NCBI GenBank assembly: GCA_003327435.1
Contig: QOQV01000002.1
Coordinates: 1-64,000, forward strand
Length of the DNA: 64,000 nucleotides
Direction of reading: 5' to 3'
DNA from: Ignavibacteriota bacterium
GTDB taxonomy: Bacteria > Bacteroidota > Ignavibacteria > UBA10030 > BY39
Shown here: positions 19,658-29,926 of the stretch, piece by piece
Numbering within the stretch: the stretch's first letter is position 1
How the letters are laid out: each line of letters opens with the position of its first letter
Notes under the pieces: generated by a model
Seen by the model: only the letters and a program-made list of their open reading frames with translations
What the model was told of the DNA's origin: nothing
Databases searched by the model: none
Translations under genes and position numbers: made by a program

Positions 19658-22522
19658 ATGAAAAAATTTTTTTACTTATCAATTATTTTATTAACCCAAG
19701 TTGTTTATGCACAACGTGGCACTATTAGTGGTACTGTGGTTGATAAAAACACAAACGAACCACTCCCAAGCGTGAATGTAGTTGTAAAGGGTACATATTA
19801 TGGTGCTGCCTCTGATTTTGAAGGAAAATTTACAATCCCAAATGTTACACCCGGTTCTTACACTGTGGAAGTGACTTTGATTGGATACAAAACAGTTCAA
19901 TATACTGGTGTAAAAGTTAATCCAGGTGAAACCACAACCTTAAATGTGAAAATGGAAGAAACCGTTCTCTCGGTCGGTCAGGAAGTCGTTGTAATTGGGG
20001 AAAGGCCACTTTTTAACATCGAGGAAACGGCAAGTCGTAGATCCATTACAAGCGAAGATATCCAACTTGCTGTAGTTAAAGATGTTAGAGATGTTGTTTC
20101 GCTTCAGGCGGGAGTTGTAAGCTCCGATAACGAGATCTATATTCGGGGTGGAAGAAGTTATGAGAACGCTTACCTGATTGATGGAATCTCAGTTCAGGAT
20201 CCTTTGGCTGGGCAGGGTTTTGGTTTACAGATTGCTCCTCAGGCTATTGCTGAAATGGAAGTTATAACTGGAGGATATAATGCTGAATACGGTCAGGCAA
20301 CTTCAGGTGTAGTCAATATCACTACGAAAGAGGGAACAAAATCTTACTCTGGTTCTATCGGTTATAAAAGAGACCATTTCTGGTTTAACAAAAATTCCCT
20401 AACAAACGCTAATACGGATATATATGAGTTTAATTTAAGTGGTCCTGGTTTTCTTGGTGGAGAATATCTTTTCTCTACTTTATCATTTGGTAAAATTCCA
20501 CTTGAAGAACTAAAGAAGATTAGTTTCTTCATAAATTTCTATGCTAATATTACTGATGGATACACTAGATGGGTGGAAAATATTGTAGGTGGTAAGCCAG
20601 CTGGTTACAAATTGCTTGCCCCTAAGGGATTATATTCTTCAATATTTAATGGAAGGAAATTTGCACCAAAGAGAAGCAATAGTTATTCGTTTTTAGGTAA
20701 ATTAACCTATCGCCCAAGTTCAACCATTAAACTTTCATATGCCTTTAGTCAATCAGTTCAAATTGATCAAAATTCACAAACTATTCAGGCAACATTAGAT
20801 CGTGTTGAACCAAACCCGGGTTATCAGTTTTTATTTCAAAACATTCCAGATAGTGCAAACACTTTTACACAAGTCAATCAACAGAACAGTTTAAGCTGGA
20901 CACACACACTTAGTACAAAAACATTTTATGAATTGAAGCTTAGTTATTACACAGCTCATGTGCGTGGAGATGCAAATGGTAAAAGTTGGGATCAGTATTT
21001 TCAGCCAAAAGATATAGTAACATTTCCAGTTGAATACTTTTTTCCAAATCCAAATTCATATGATACAATTTATGTGATACCTGGTGATGGTTTCTACGAT
21101 TATGGAAGTCCTTCAACCTGGCGCGATCATCAATTAAACGAATTTACGTTTAAGTTTGATCTGACAAGTAATATTACGGAAAAAAACAAATTTAAATCCG
21201 GCCTGGAAATGAGATTTCAGGAAATGCAATTGATTGATATTTTCCAGCCATGGGTAAGGCCACTTGGTTTCGATAACGATATATTTAAAGTTTATCCTGC
21301 TTTTGGTGCGGTTTATGCACAAAATAGCTTAACTATGAGTGGTATGATTCTGAATTACGGTTTACGCCTGGATTACTGGTTGCCTGGTAAGTATGTAGAT
21401 GATGCTGTAGAAAAAGGTACCGCTATCCTGGTTCCAATTGGTTTATTAGAAAAATACAAAGAAGATTCTTATAAATGGTTTGGAAGATACTGGAAAGCTC
21501 GGATAAGTCCACGACTTGGAATCTCGCATCCTGTAACAGATAATCAGACGTTGTTCTTCTCTTATGGTCATTTTTCTAAATTACCACGTCCACAGTTTAT
21601 TTATTCAAAATTAGGAGGTTCAAGATCCCGTTCATCATTTCAAACAATTGGAAATCCAAACTTGAATCCAGAAACAACTGTAGCATACGAATTAGGTTTA
21701 AGAAATCAAATCACAGAAAATGATGTATTAACAATTACCGCATTTTATAAAGACATTTTTGATTATATTACTGCAAAACAATTTAGAGCGATAATTTCCG
21801 GAACTACAAGAGGACTTTATACAATCTATATAAATCAGGATTATGCTCGTGTGAGAGGAATTGAAATTGAATATAAAACCAGAATTTCAAAACTCTTAAG
21901 AATTAATATTTCTGGCTCATATAGTATTGCAACAGGAAAGAGCTCCTCCGCTAATGAGAATGTGTTCAATATTCAACAGGGTCTGGAAGAAAATTTAAAG
22001 GAAAATTATGTTATCTGGGATAGACCACTTCAATTATCAACAAATATTAACTTGTATGTTCCAAAGAACAAACCTCTATTTGATTTTGCTCAAGGAATAC
22101 TGGACGATTATAATGTATATGTGAGAATATTCTATCAATCAGGAAAACGTTATACCCCACAAATATTTTATCGGTATAATCCGACTACTGGTAGACCTGA
22201 ATATCGATCTGATCGCGATAATCCATACAGCAAAATTGGTCAGGATTGGTTTTACATTGATTTAAATTTTGAGAAATATTTTGATATTAAGATAGGAAAG
22301 TTAGTATTTTCTTTCGAAGTTCAGAATCTGTTGGACAGGAAAAATTCACAAATTCTAAATCCTGTCACAGGAAAAGCGTATGAATATGGACAACCTACAC
22401 CAGTGGATTGGAATGATCCACTATATCCAGATATTACCGCACCAATTGACCCATTCCCATACAATCCTGCCAGATATTTGAATCCAAGAACCTATAAGTT
22501 TGGTTTATCATTTAGATTTTAA
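19658..22522 (+). CDS. TonB-dependent receptor with carboxypeptidase-regulatory-like N-domain
   Basis: A 954-residue outer-membrane receptor. Signal peptide (about 1-18); carboxypeptidase-D regulatory-like beta-sandwich at about 20-105 (GTISGTVVDKNTNEPLPSVN, SDFEGKFTIPNVTPGSYTVE); plug domain at about 115-225 with VSLQAGVVSS, IYIRGGRSYENAYLIDG and GYNAEYGQATSGVVNITTK; then a large beta-barrel ending in aromatic SFRF. Such receptors import ligands with energy from TonB/ExbBD, a set of which lies at 37-39 kb. It resembles SusC-like or OmpA-associated TonB receptors of Ignavibacteria. The cargo is unknown. Flanked by a lipoprotein and a PorV-like protein. Confidence 0.92.
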   Translation: MKKFFYLSIILLTQVVYAQRGTISGTVVDKNTNEPLPSVNVVVKGTYYGAASDFEGKFTIPNVTPGSYTVEVTLIGYKTVQYTGVKVNPGETTTLNVKMEETVLSVGQEVVVIGERPLFNIEETASRRSITSEDIQLAVVKDVRDVVSLQAGVVSSDNEIYIRGGRSYENAYLIDGISVQDPLAGQGFGLQIAPQAIAEMEVITGGYNAEYGQATSGVVNITTKEGTKSYSGSIGYKRDHFWFNKNSLTNANTDIYEFNLSGPGFLGGEYLFSTLSFGKIPLEELKKISFFINFYANITDGYTRWVENIVGGKPAGYKLLAPKGLYSSIFNGRKFAPKRSNSYSFLGKLTYRPSSTIKLSYAFSQSVQIDQNSQTIQATLDRVEPNPGYQFLFQNIPDSANTFTQVNQQNSLSWTHTLSTKTFYELKLSYYTAHVRGDANGKSWDQYFQPKDIVTFPVEYFFPNPNSYDTIYVIPGDGFYDYGSPSTWRDHQLNEFTFKFDLTSNITEKNKFKSGLEMRFQEMQLIDIFQPWVRPLGFDNDIFKVYPAFGAVYAQNSLTMSGMILNYGLRLDYWLPGKYVDDAVEKGTAILVPIGLLEKYKEDSYKWFGRYWKARISPRLGISHPVTDNQTLFFSYGHFSKLPRPQFIYSKLGGSRSRSSFQTIGNPNLNPETTVAYELGLRNQITENDVLTITAFYKDIFDYITAKQFRAIISGTTRGLYTIYINQDYARVRGIEIEYKTRISKLLRINISGSYSIATGKSSSANENVFNIQQGLEENLKENYVIWDRPLQLSTNINLYVPKNKPLFDFAQGILDDYNVYVRIFYQSGKRYTPQIFYRYNPTTGRPEYRSDRDNPYSKIGQDWFYIDLNFEKYFDIKIGKLVFSFEVQNLLDRKNSQILNPVTGKAYEYGQPTPVDWNDPLYPDITAPIDPFPYNPARYLNPRTYKFGLSFRF

Positions 22523-22542
22523 AAATCAAAGTGAGTAGATAA

Positions 22543-23571
22543 ATGAAAAATAAATTAAAATATTCGAGTTTGTTAGTTGGTTTGATTTTAATATTTATTC
22601 TTAATTCCAGTATGATGGCTCAGTTAATTCCTAATCTTGGTGGACAGAGAGTAGGTATATCAGCTTATCAATTTTTAAAAATAGGTGTTGGTGCGAGAGC
22701 AACAGGGTTTGGAGATTCTTACATAGCAATAGCCAATGATGCATCAGCGTTGTTCTGGAATCCTGCAGGTCTGGTAAATATGGAACAAAGTCAGATAATG
22801 CTATCACATACCAATTATGTAGTTGATTTAGATCATGAATTCTTAGGTGCGGCTTACAAACTTACAGGTTCAGATGTTATAGGACTAAGCATAATCTCGT
22901 TAAGTACACCTAATATGCCTGTGACTAATGAGACAAATCCATTTGGAACTGGACAAACTTTTAAGTATGGTGATCTTGCCATTGGATTAACATATTCACG
23001 CAAGATGACGGCGCAGTTTAGTTTTGGTGCAACAGTAAAATATGTTGAGGAAACTCTTGATATTTTAAAAATGCGAAGTGTATTGGTTGATCTCGGAACT
23101 TATTACTGGACAGGTTTGGGCTCATTCAGATTTGGTGTTGTAGTAACAAATTTTGGAAATAATGTTTCACCATCAGGAACAGTTGAACTATATGATGGCA
23201 CTAAAATTAGCAGTTTCCAATCCTTCACTCCTCCAACTTTGTTTAAGGTTGGTTTAGCATTCGAACCCTATCAAACCGATGTTCATAGAGTTACAACATC
23301 TTTACAACTTAACCATCCAAATGATAATTCTGAAAATATTCGTCTTGGTGGTGAATATGCTTTTAAGGAGTTCTTTTTCGTCAGGTTAGGAATTAAAAGG
23401 ACTGTTGGTGAGAAACTCTTCGGCAAGGATGAAACATTAGAAGAAGACATCTCAATCGGTGCAGGTGTCAAAGTTCCATTAAGTATAAGTAATATTAATT
23501 TAGATTATGCTTTCACAAATTTTAACCGTTTAGGTGGAGTACACAGAATATCACTATTATTTACATTTTAA
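22543..23571 (+). CDS. PorV/PorQ-family outer-membrane beta-barrel protein
   Basis: A 342-residue outer-membrane protein with a signal peptide (about 1-28). The N-terminal part of the mature protein, QFLKIGVGARATGFGDSYIA followed by NDASALFWNPAGL, is the hallmark of the PorV/PorQ (UPF0164/FadL-like) family. The rest alternates as barrel strands and ends in LLFTF. PorV proteins shuttle or attach T9SS cargo at the outer membrane. Its presence in an operon with two sorting-domain proteins fits that role. This may be a dedicated paralog rather than the general PorV. Confidence 0.87.
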   Translation: MKNKLKYSSLLVGLILIFILNSSMMAQLIPNLGGQRVGISAYQFLKIGVGARATGFGDSYIAIANDASALFWNPAGLVNMEQSQIMLSHTNYVVDLDHEFLGAAYKLTGSDVIGLSIISLSTPNMPVTNETNPFGTGQTFKYGDLAIGLTYSRKMTAQFSFGATVKYVEETLDILKMRSVLVDLGTYYWTGLGSFRFGVVVTNFGNNVSPSGTVELYDGTKISSFQSFTPPTLFKVGLAFEPYQTDVHRVTTSLQLNHPNDNSENIRLGGEYAFKEFFFVRLGIKRTVGEKLFGKDETLEEDISIGAGVKVPLSISNINLDYAFTNFNRLGGVHRISLLFTF

Positions 23572-23575
23572 AAAT

Positions 23576-24718
23576 ATGAAAACTTTAAAAATAATATTCG
23601 CAGCAGTTTTAATAATTAATTATTTTGGTTGCCAGAAACCATACAATATCTCCGACCTGCCTATAGCTACTATCCAAACAGTTGGCGACACATCATATAT
23701 TGAAATCAATCCACCATTCTATGGCTTTAATAATCCTACAGCAATTTATGCTGGCGGTGATCAAATGTTATATGTGGCTGATACTGACAATAATCGAATT
23801 GTCCAGCTCAACGAAGCAGGTATTGTGATGGGAAGTCGAGAAATTTTAAGACCAATGGCAATTGCTCAGGATCTAAGACTTGATCTTTTAGTCACAGGTT
23901 TGATTTATAGAGAAGAAACTGGAGATACTATTGGAGCAATTTTCCGATTAAAAATGTATAATCTTAGTAAGGACTATCCCAATCACGATATTTCGCGGGT
24001 AAGAATGGATACTATTTATAGAGAAGACCGCAGGCCATATCGCAGGTTTAGAGGGATTGCACCACTAATTAATAACCAATATCTGGTTGTCAGAGATGGA
24101 CCTGATAATACCAGTTTTGTCGATCCAGATAGTCGTGTTCTCTGGTTCTGGACTCAAACTATTATTGATACAATCAGGGATACATCAGGCACAGTTATAG
24201 ATTTAAACCTTCGAGTAAGAGATCGTATGGTTACACCACTTGGAGATTTAGCCACGCGTTCTGGCTCAGGTGTTACTGATATACTTCGTCCAACAGGAAT
24301 AGCAACTTTCCCAAATAGCAATGATTTTGTAATAATTCAAAGTTCAGTTGGGGGTACTATGATTTACGGAGCTATCTGGATGGTTTATAAAAAAAGTTAT
24401 GATTTCGAAGGCTGGCTACCAAAATTTACTGTTCAAAACGAATTCTTGCGACCAAACAGGTTCGTGGAACCATCTGCTGTTGCGATCGACCGTTCAAGAT
24501 TGGATATATTTATAGTCGATAGCGCTCTGGATAGCGTGGTTATATTTAATCGTAATGGACTTCTAAAACCGGAATCATTTGGAAATTCAAAGCTAATATC
24601 TTACGGGAGTGCGCCAATGAAAAATCCTAAAGGTGTCACTCACCTGACGAGAACTCTGTATATTTCAGATAGTGGTAACAATTTGATTAGAAGATTTAGA
24701 TTATCAACCGAAAGGTAA
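23576..24718 (+). CDS. Lipoprotein with NHL-like beta-propeller repeats
   Basis: A 380-residue lipoprotein. ATG 23576 is chosen because it gives a proper signal peptide and lipobox (NYFGC, Cys19); an upstream in-frame ATG at 23534 would prepend a non-signal tail inside the preceding gene. NHL-like propeller blades are visible at NPTAIYAGGDQMLYVADTDN, LRPTGIATFPNSNDFVI, EPSAVAIDRSRLDIFIVDS and NPKGVTHLTRTLYISDSGNN. NHL propellers usually act as binding platforms. It closes the envelope operon and is followed by a clear terminator. Ligand unknown. Confidence 0.8.
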   Translation: MKTLKIIFAAVLIINYFGCQKPYNISDLPIATIQTVGDTSYIEINPPFYGFNNPTAIYAGGDQMLYVADTDNNRIVQLNEAGIVMGSREILRPMAIAQDLRLDLLVTGLIYREETGDTIGAIFRLKMYNLSKDYPNHDISRVRMDTIYREDRRPYRRFRGIAPLINNQYLVVRDGPDNTSFVDPDSRVLWFWTQTIIDTIRDTSGTVIDLNLRVRDRMVTPLGDLATRSGSGVTDILRPTGIATFPNSNDFVIIQSSVGGTMIYGAIWMVYKKSYDFEGWLPKFTVQNEFLRPNRFVEPSAVAIDRSRLDIFIVDSALDSVVIFNRNGLLKPESFGNSKLISYGSAPMKNPKGVTHLTRTLYISDSGNNLIRRFRLSTER

Positions 24719-24733
24719 TAGTTGAATGTAATG

Positions 24734-24771
24734 AAACCTCTTCGTAAATCCTGTGCGAAGAGGTTTTTTTA
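24734..24771 (+). terminator. Rho-independent terminator of the envelope operon
   Basis: An 11-base stem AAACCTCTTCG (24734-24744) pairs with CGAAGAGGTTT (24756-24766), an 11-base loop lies between, and the descending arm runs into a T tract to 24770. It ends the 13.4-24.7 kb operon, 15 bases before the next start codon. Confidence 0.9.
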
Positions 24772-24785
24772 TTTAATGGGTAATT

Positions 24786-26090
24786 ATGTTATTAAAAAAA
24801 ATCTTTAAACTCGATGAACTCGGCACCAATATGAAACAGGAGGTGGTTGCCGGTATTACTACATTCATCACGATGGCATATATAATCATAGTGAATCCAA
24901 AAATATTGGAAGCTGCTGGTATGCCGTTCGGCGCATCGATGACTGCAACTATACTAAGTGCTTTCTTTGGAACAATTTTAATGGGTGTGTATGCAAAAAG
25001 ACCATTCGCTATTGCACCATATATGGGAGAGAATGCGTTTGTAGCGTACACTGTTGTAAAAATTCTTGGTTATAGCTGGCAAACTGCGCTTGGTGCAATT
25101 TTTATCGGTGGAGTTCTTTTTACTTTGATCACAGTCCTGAAAATCAGAAGCTGGCTTGCTAATGCTATCCCGGAAAACATGAAGATTGCTTTTGCAGTTG
25201 GAATTGGTTTATTTCTGATATTTATAGGATTAAACGAATCAGGAATAGTACAGTTAGGTACACCAGGTGCTCCTGTCCGTGTAGGGAATATTGCAGATTT
25301 AAAAATTATTCTTTCTATAGTTTGTTTTCTCTTGATAGCTTTTCTAATGTACAAAAAAATTAAAGGAGCAATTCTAATCGGAATACTTACGATTACTTTC
25401 ATTTCAATTATTTCAGGGATTGTAAGTATTCCTAAACAAATAATAAGCTCACCACCGGATATATCTCCAATTTTTTTAAAACTTGATATTCCTGGTGCAT
25501 TGAGCTGGGGTTTCTTCTCCGTAATATTAACTGTATTTGTTATGGATTTTGTAGATACAATGGGAACATTAATAGGTGTATCCTACAAAGCTGGATTGCT
25601 TGATGAAAAAGGTAACTTACCTGAAATCGAGAAACCTATGCTGTGTGATGCATTAGCAACTATCGTGGGAGCTTTACTTGGTACTACTACGACAGGAACC
25701 TATATCGAATCTGCAGCGGGTATTGAATCGGGCGGAAAATCAGGGTTGACCGCAGTTGTTACAGCACTTATGTTTTTACTTGCACTTTTCTTTAATCCAA
25801 TTTTTGAAGTTGTTCCAGCATTCGCTTATGGTCCAGCTCTAATTATTGTAGGAATGTTGATGATCTCACCAATTAAAAAATTGGAAATGAACGACTTCAC
25901 AGAATTTGTTCCATCTTTTTTAATTATTGTATTGATGTCTTTTACATATAATTTGGGAATCGGTATGACCGGTGGTTTTGTCGCCTATCCAATTATGAAA
26001 ATAATAAGTGGCCGTATAAAAGAAGTACATCCAGGACTCTGGATTTTATTTCTGTTTTCATTGCTATTTTTTGTATTCTATCCTTATTGA
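24786..26090 (+). CDS. NCS2-family purine permease (AzgA/GhxP/PbuG type)
   Basis: A 434-residue inner-membrane transporter with about 12-14 hydrophobic segments. The N-terminal signature VVAGITTFITMAYIIIVNPK is typical of the AzgA-like branch of nucleobase permeases that import hypoxanthine, guanine or adenine by proton symport. Further matches are APYMGENAFVAYTVV, DFVDTMGTLIGVSYKAG and TTTGTYIESAAGIESGGKSG, the conserved NCS2 substrate-site segments. It starts 15 bases after a terminator, so it probably has its own promoter or depends on read-through; no clear one was seen. Exact substrate not determined. Confidence 0.9.
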   Translation: MLLKKIFKLDELGTNMKQEVVAGITTFITMAYIIIVNPKILEAAGMPFGASMTATILSAFFGTILMGVYAKRPFAIAPYMGENAFVAYTVVKILGYSWQTALGAIFIGGVLFTLITVLKIRSWLANAIPENMKIAFAVGIGLFLIFIGLNESGIVQLGTPGAPVRVGNIADLKIILSIVCFLLIAFLMYKKIKGAILIGILTITFISIISGIVSIPKQIISSPPDISPIFLKLDIPGALSWGFFSVILTVFVMDFVDTMGTLIGVSYKAGLLDEKGNLPEIEKPMLCDALATIVGALLGTTTTGTYIESAAGIESGGKSGLTAVVTALMFLLALFFNPIFEVVPAFAYGPALIIVGMLMISPIKKLEMNDFTEFVPSFLIIVLMSFTYNLGIGMTGGFVAYPIMKIISGRIKEVHPGLWILFLFSLLFFVFYPY

Positions 26091-26091
26091 T

Positions 26092-26122
26092 TTTGATATT
26101 AAGGGCATATTTTATATATTTG
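26092..26122 (+). promoter_or_regulatory. Predicted -33/-7 promoter of tRNA-Ser
   Basis: TTTG at 26092-26095, a 19-base spacer, then TATATTTG at 26115-26122, an exact match to TAnnTTTG. The tRNA begins 48 bases downstream. Confidence 0.5.
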
Positions 26123-26169
26123 AACGTCTTGAGAAATTTAATGATTTAATACTCATTAATTAATTTTCA

Positions 26170-26259
26170 GGAGAGGTGGCCGAGTGGCTGAAGGCAACGG
26201 TTTGCTAAACCGTCATAGCGGGTAAACTGCTATCGAGAGTTCGAATCTCTCCCTCTCCG
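26170..26259 (+). tRNA. tRNA-Ser (anticodon GCU)
   Basis: A 90-base class II tRNA. The acceptor stem GGAGAGG (26170-26176) pairs with CCTCTCC (26252-26258) with discriminator G. The anticodon arm ACGGT-TTGCTAA-ACCGT gives anticodon GCU, decoding AGC/AGU. A long variable arm (CATAGCGGGTAAACTGCTATC) marks serine. The T arm GAGAG-TTCGAAT-CTCTC is perfect. CCA is not encoded. Confidence 0.97.
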
Positions 26260-26353
26260 CTCTAAAAGTCCGCTTACCTTAGGTCCACAATTTTTGCATA
26301 ACTCACAACTTATTCTTATTTTTCCTAAAAATTTATATTTATTTTGAACATTT

Positions 26354-27811
26354 ATGATATCTGAACAAATAAGAGTTCGATTTGCTCCAAGTCCGACAGG
26401 CTTTTTGCACGTAGGTGGTTTGCGAACAGCTTTGTATAATTACCTGTTCGCCCGTCAAAATCATGGTGTGTTTATACTCAGAATTGAAGATACTGACAGA
26501 AGTCGTTATGTTGAAGGTGCAGTCGAAAACTTAATTAATACACTCCAATGGGTTGGATTGGATTATGACGAAGGTCCAATTAAAGGTGGTGCTTACGGAC
26601 CATATGTACAATCTGAACGACTTGAAATATACCGAAAATATGCAAAGCAACTTGTTGACGAAGGCAAAGCTTATTATTGCTTCTGCACGTCCGATAGGTT
26701 GGAACAAATGCGTACAGAATTGGAGCAAAAAGGTGAGTTCGCAAAGTACGATAGATTCTGCCTCAAACTATCACCATCAGAAATTGAACAAAAATTAAAA
26801 TCAAATTTACCTTATGTAATAAGGATGAAAGTCCCTGATAACACAACTATTAAATTTTACGACCTGATTAGAAAGGATGTTGAAATTTCAAGTGAGTTAA
26901 TTGATGATCAGGTGCTCTTAAAATCTGATGGCTACCCAACTTATCATCTGGCTAATGTAGTTGATGACCATCTTATGAAAGTAACTCATGTGATTCGAGG
27001 TGAAGAGTGGTTACCAAGTGTGCCAAAACATATATTGTTGTATCAATATTTTAACTGGGAAGTTCCAGTGCTTGCACATCTACCTCTGCTTTTGAATCCA
27101 GATAAGAGTAAACTATCAAAGCGGCAGGGCGATGTGGCTGTTGAGGATTATCGAGCAAAAGGATATCTTAGAGAAGGTCTAATCAATTTTATTGCTTTAC
27201 TCGGCTGGAATCCCGGTGATGAAAGAGAAATATTCACACTTGAGGAATTGATTAAAGAATTTTCTCTCGAAAGAGTTGGGAAATCAGGCGCAGTTTTTAA
27301 TATCGATAAACTAAACTGGATCAATCTCCAACATATCCATAGAAAAACTGAAAAAGAAATGTTACCAATTTTGAAAGAAATACTTTCAAGGTCAAAGTAT
27401 AAGGATTTGTTTTTCTCTGATGATTATCTTGAAAAAGTAATACATGCAATGCGTGAGAGGATTAACTACTTTGCTGGAATTCTTGAAAAGAGTCCATATT
27501 TTTTTGAACCACCCAAGGAATATGATTCAGTTTACATAGCAAAACATTGGAAAGCTGAAACACCCGATTGGTTGGGTAAATTAATAGAAGAATTTTCAAA
27601 ATTGAATAATCCCAAAAAAGAAGATTTTGAGAATGCATTGAATAGAACAGCAGAAGCTCTGGGTTTGGGGCGTGGAAAAATTATTCATGCGGTACGACTT
27701 GCAGTTTCGGGAATGGGTGAAGGTCCTGGATTATATGATATTCTGGATATTTTAGGAAAAGAAGAAGTAATTAAAAGAATTCAGCAAGCAATAAAAAATA
27801 TAAAATTATAA
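26354..27811 (+). CDS. gltX: Glutamyl-tRNA synthetase
   Basis: A 485-residue class I aminoacyl-tRNA synthetase charging tRNA-Glu. The HIGH-type signature appears as [20 protein letters not shown] (about 12-31) and the KMSKS-type loop as KLSKRQGD (near 255). Other family segments are RIEDTDRSR and [13 protein letters not shown]. It is full length with an anticodon-binding C-terminal domain. A single base separates it from glnS, so the two form an operon. Because GlnRS is present, this GltX need not mischarge tRNA-Gln. Confidence 0.96.
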   Translation: MISEQIRVRFAPSPTGFLHVGGLRTALYNYLFARQNHGVFILRIEDTDRSRYVEGAVENLINTLQWVGLDYDEGPIKGGAYGPYVQSERLEIYRKYAKQLVDEGKAYYCFCTSDRLEQMRTELEQKGEFAKYDRFCLKLSPSEIEQKLKSNLPYVIRMKVPDNTTIKFYDLIRKDVEISSELIDDQVLLKSDGYPTYHLANVVDDHLMKVTHVIRGEEWLPSVPKHILLYQYFNWEVPVLAHLPLLLNPDKSKLSKRQGDVAVEDYRAKGYLREGLINFIALLGWNPGDEREIFTLEELIKEFSLERVGKSGAVFNIDKLNWINLQHIHRKTEKEMLPILKEILSRSKYKDLFFSDDYLEKVIHAMRERINYFAGILEKSPYFFEPPKEYDSVYIAKHWKAETPDWLGKLIEEFSKLNNPKKEDFENALNRTAEALGLGRGKIIHAVRLAVSGMGEGPGLYDILDILGKEEVIKRIQQAIKNIKL

Positions 27812-27812
27812 T

Positions 27813-29504
27813 ATGTCAGAAAATAATAACACAACTCCTAAATCAAATTTCATTCGAGAAATAATTGATGAAGATATAAGAACCGGAAAATATGGAGGGA
27901 GAGTTCATACAAGGTTTCCTCCTGAACCCAATGGATATCTTCACATTGGACATGCAAAATCCATCTGTTTAAATTTCGGAATTGCAAGAGATTACAATGG
28001 ATTATGCAACTTACGTTTTGATGATACAAACCCCAGTAAAGAAGATGTTGAATATGTAGAATCAATCAAAGAAGATGTTCGATGGCTGGGTTTTGATTGG
28101 GAAGATCGTGAATACTATGCTTCTGATTATTTTGAACAACTTTATGATTACGCTGTTCAGCTGATCAAAATGGGTAAAGCATATGTTTGTGATCTGAGTG
28201 CGGATGAAATTCGAGAATATCGCGGTACATTAACTGAACCGGGTAAAGAAAGCCCTTATAGGAATCGCAGCATCGAAGAAAATCTTGATCTGTTTGAAAG
28301 AATGCGAAAAGGCGAATTTCCGGATGGTTCTAAAACACTTCGTGCAAAAATTGATATGTCCTCACCAAACCTAAATATGCGAGATCCCGTGATGTATAGA
28401 ATCTTAAGAGCAACCCATCATCGGACTGGTGATAAGTGGTGTATATATCCGATGTATGATTGGGCACACGGGCTCTGTGATTCGATTGAGCGAATAACTC
28501 ATTCTATATGCACGCTCGAATTTGAAGATCATCGACCACTATACGATTGGTTTCTGGATCAATTAGGTGTTTATCATCCTCGTCAAATTGAGTTTGCTCG
28601 TCTTAATCTAAGTTATACAGTGATGAGTAAGAGGCGTTTACTTCAGCTTGTTGAAGAGGGAATTGTTAATGGTTGGGATGATCCAAGGATGCCAACTATT
28701 TCTGGATTACGAAGACGTGGATATACTCCAGAGTCAATTAGATATTTTGCTGATAGAGTTGGTGTTGCAAAAAGAGAAAATATGATCGATGTGGCATTAC
28801 TTGAAGATTCACTTAGAGATGATTTGAATAAGAGAGCTCCACGTGCAATGGCTGTACTTCGTCCATTAAAAGTTGTAATAATAAATTATCCTGATGATAA
28901 GGTTGAAGAGATGGATGCAATTAATAATCCAGAAGATCCTTCAATGGGCAGCAGAAAGGTCCCATTTACAAAGGAAATATATATTGAAAGAGATGATTTT
29001 AGAGAAATTCCGCCTAAAAAATATTATCGGCTTTACCCAGGTAATGAAGTTCGATTACGCTATGCATACATTATAAAATGTGTTGATGTAATCAAAGATC
29101 CCCAAACTGGAGAGGTTGTAGAAATACACTGTACTTATGATCCTGAAACTCGAAGTGGTGAATCAAAAAGTCAGAAGAAAGTTAAGGCAACTATTCATTG
29201 GGTATCAGCTCGATATGCTATCGATGCAGAAGTTCGACTTTATGATAGATTATTTAATGTTGAAGATCCATCTGGAGAAAATTGGAAAGACCACATCAAT
29301 CCAAATTCTCTTGAAGTGCTAAAAAATTGTAAGCTTGAACCTTGTTTAAAGAATGTTAAACCACAGGATAGGTATCAATTTGAGCGGCTTGGTTACTTTT
29401 GTGTGGATTATGATTCAACACCAGAACATATTGTATTTAATAGAACAGTAACTCTTCGGGATACCTGGGCAAAAATAGAAAAAAGTGTTCAGGAAAATCC
29501 TTGA
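27813..29504 (+). CDS. glnS: Glutaminyl-tRNA synthetase
   Basis: A 563-residue class I synthetase charging tRNA-Gln. The [16 protein letters not shown] signature is at about 36-51, [11 protein letters not shown] follows, and the KMSKS-type loop reads VMSKRRL (near 270). The C-terminal half holds the double beta-barrel anticodon-binding domain of GlnRS. Its start is one base after the gltX stop codon. The enzyme implies direct glutaminylation rather than the Glu-tRNA-Gln amidotransferase route, or a mix of the two. Confidence 0.96.
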   Translation: MSENNNTTPKSNFIREIIDEDIRTGKYGGRVHTRFPPEPNGYLHIGHAKSICLNFGIARDYNGLCNLRFDDTNPSKEDVEYVESIKEDVRWLGFDWEDREYYASDYFEQLYDYAVQLIKMGKAYVCDLSADEIREYRGTLTEPGKESPYRNRSIEENLDLFERMRKGEFPDGSKTLRAKIDMSSPNLNMRDPVMYRILRATHHRTGDKWCIYPMYDWAHGLCDSIERITHSICTLEFEDHRPLYDWFLDQLGVYHPRQIEFARLNLSYTVMSKRRLLQLVEEGIVNGWDDPRMPTISGLRRRGYTPESIRYFADRVGVAKRENMIDVALLEDSLRDDLNKRAPRAMAVLRPLKVVIINYPDDKVEEMDAINNPEDPSMGSRKVPFTKEIYIERDDFREIPPKKYYRLYPGNEVRLRYAYIIKCVDVIKDPQTGEVVEIHCTYDPETRSGESKSQKKVKATIHWVSARYAIDAEVRLYDRLFNVEDPSGENWKDHINPNSLEVLKNCKLEPCLKNVKPQDRYQFERLGYFCVDYDSTPEHIVFNRTVTLRDTWAKIEKSVQENP

Positions 29505-29552
29505 TTCTTATTTATAAAAATGATATATTTTTGAAAACAAATTCAATAAATA

Positions 29553-29924
29553 GTGGATACTGATATCATAAGAATAAAAAATGCGGTATTTTACGCATAT
29601 CATGGTGCAGACATTGATGAACAAAAATTAGGTGGAAAGTTTGAAGTTGATCTCGAGATTCATACCAATTTTAAAAGTGCAATAGCATCGGATAGATTAA
29701 AAGATACGATTGATTACGAAAAGGTTTACTCCACATTAAAAAATATTGTTAGTGAGAAAAGATATTTTTTGCTGGAAACTTTAGCAAATCGGATTGCAGA
29801 TGAAATATTGAATAGGTTTATAGATATAAATTTTTTAACAGTTAAAGTTCGTAAGCCCCATCCTCCAGTAAAAGGTGTAGTGGATTATGTAGAAATTGAA
29901 GTATCACGCAATAGAAGAATTTGA
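29553..29924 (+). CDS. folB: Dihydroneopterin aldolase
   Basis: A 123-residue enzyme of the folate pathway (dihydroneopterin to 6-hydroxymethyl-dihydropterin). It starts at GTG 29553; a stop codon (29547-29549) just upstream leaves no other good start. Family features are the opening IRIKNAVFYAYHGADIDEQK, the mid segment TIDYEKVYSTLKNIVSE, and VRKPHPPVKGVVDYVEIEV near the end. A -7-like TATTTTTG at 29526-29533 lies 19 bases before the start. It overlaps the region of the next gene's start, so folB and folK are translationally linked. Confidence 0.93.
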   Translation: MDTDIIRIKNAVFYAYHGADIDEQKLGGKFEVDLEIHTNFKSAIASDRLKDTIDYEKVYSTLKNIVSEKRYFLLETLANRIADEILNRFIDINFLTVKVRKPHPPVKGVVDYVEIEVSRNRRI

Positions 29925-29926
29925 AT

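Noticed and set aside
25070-25402. 110-codon minus-strand frame
   Set aside because: Lies opposite the conserved purine permease; composition is a reverse shadow.
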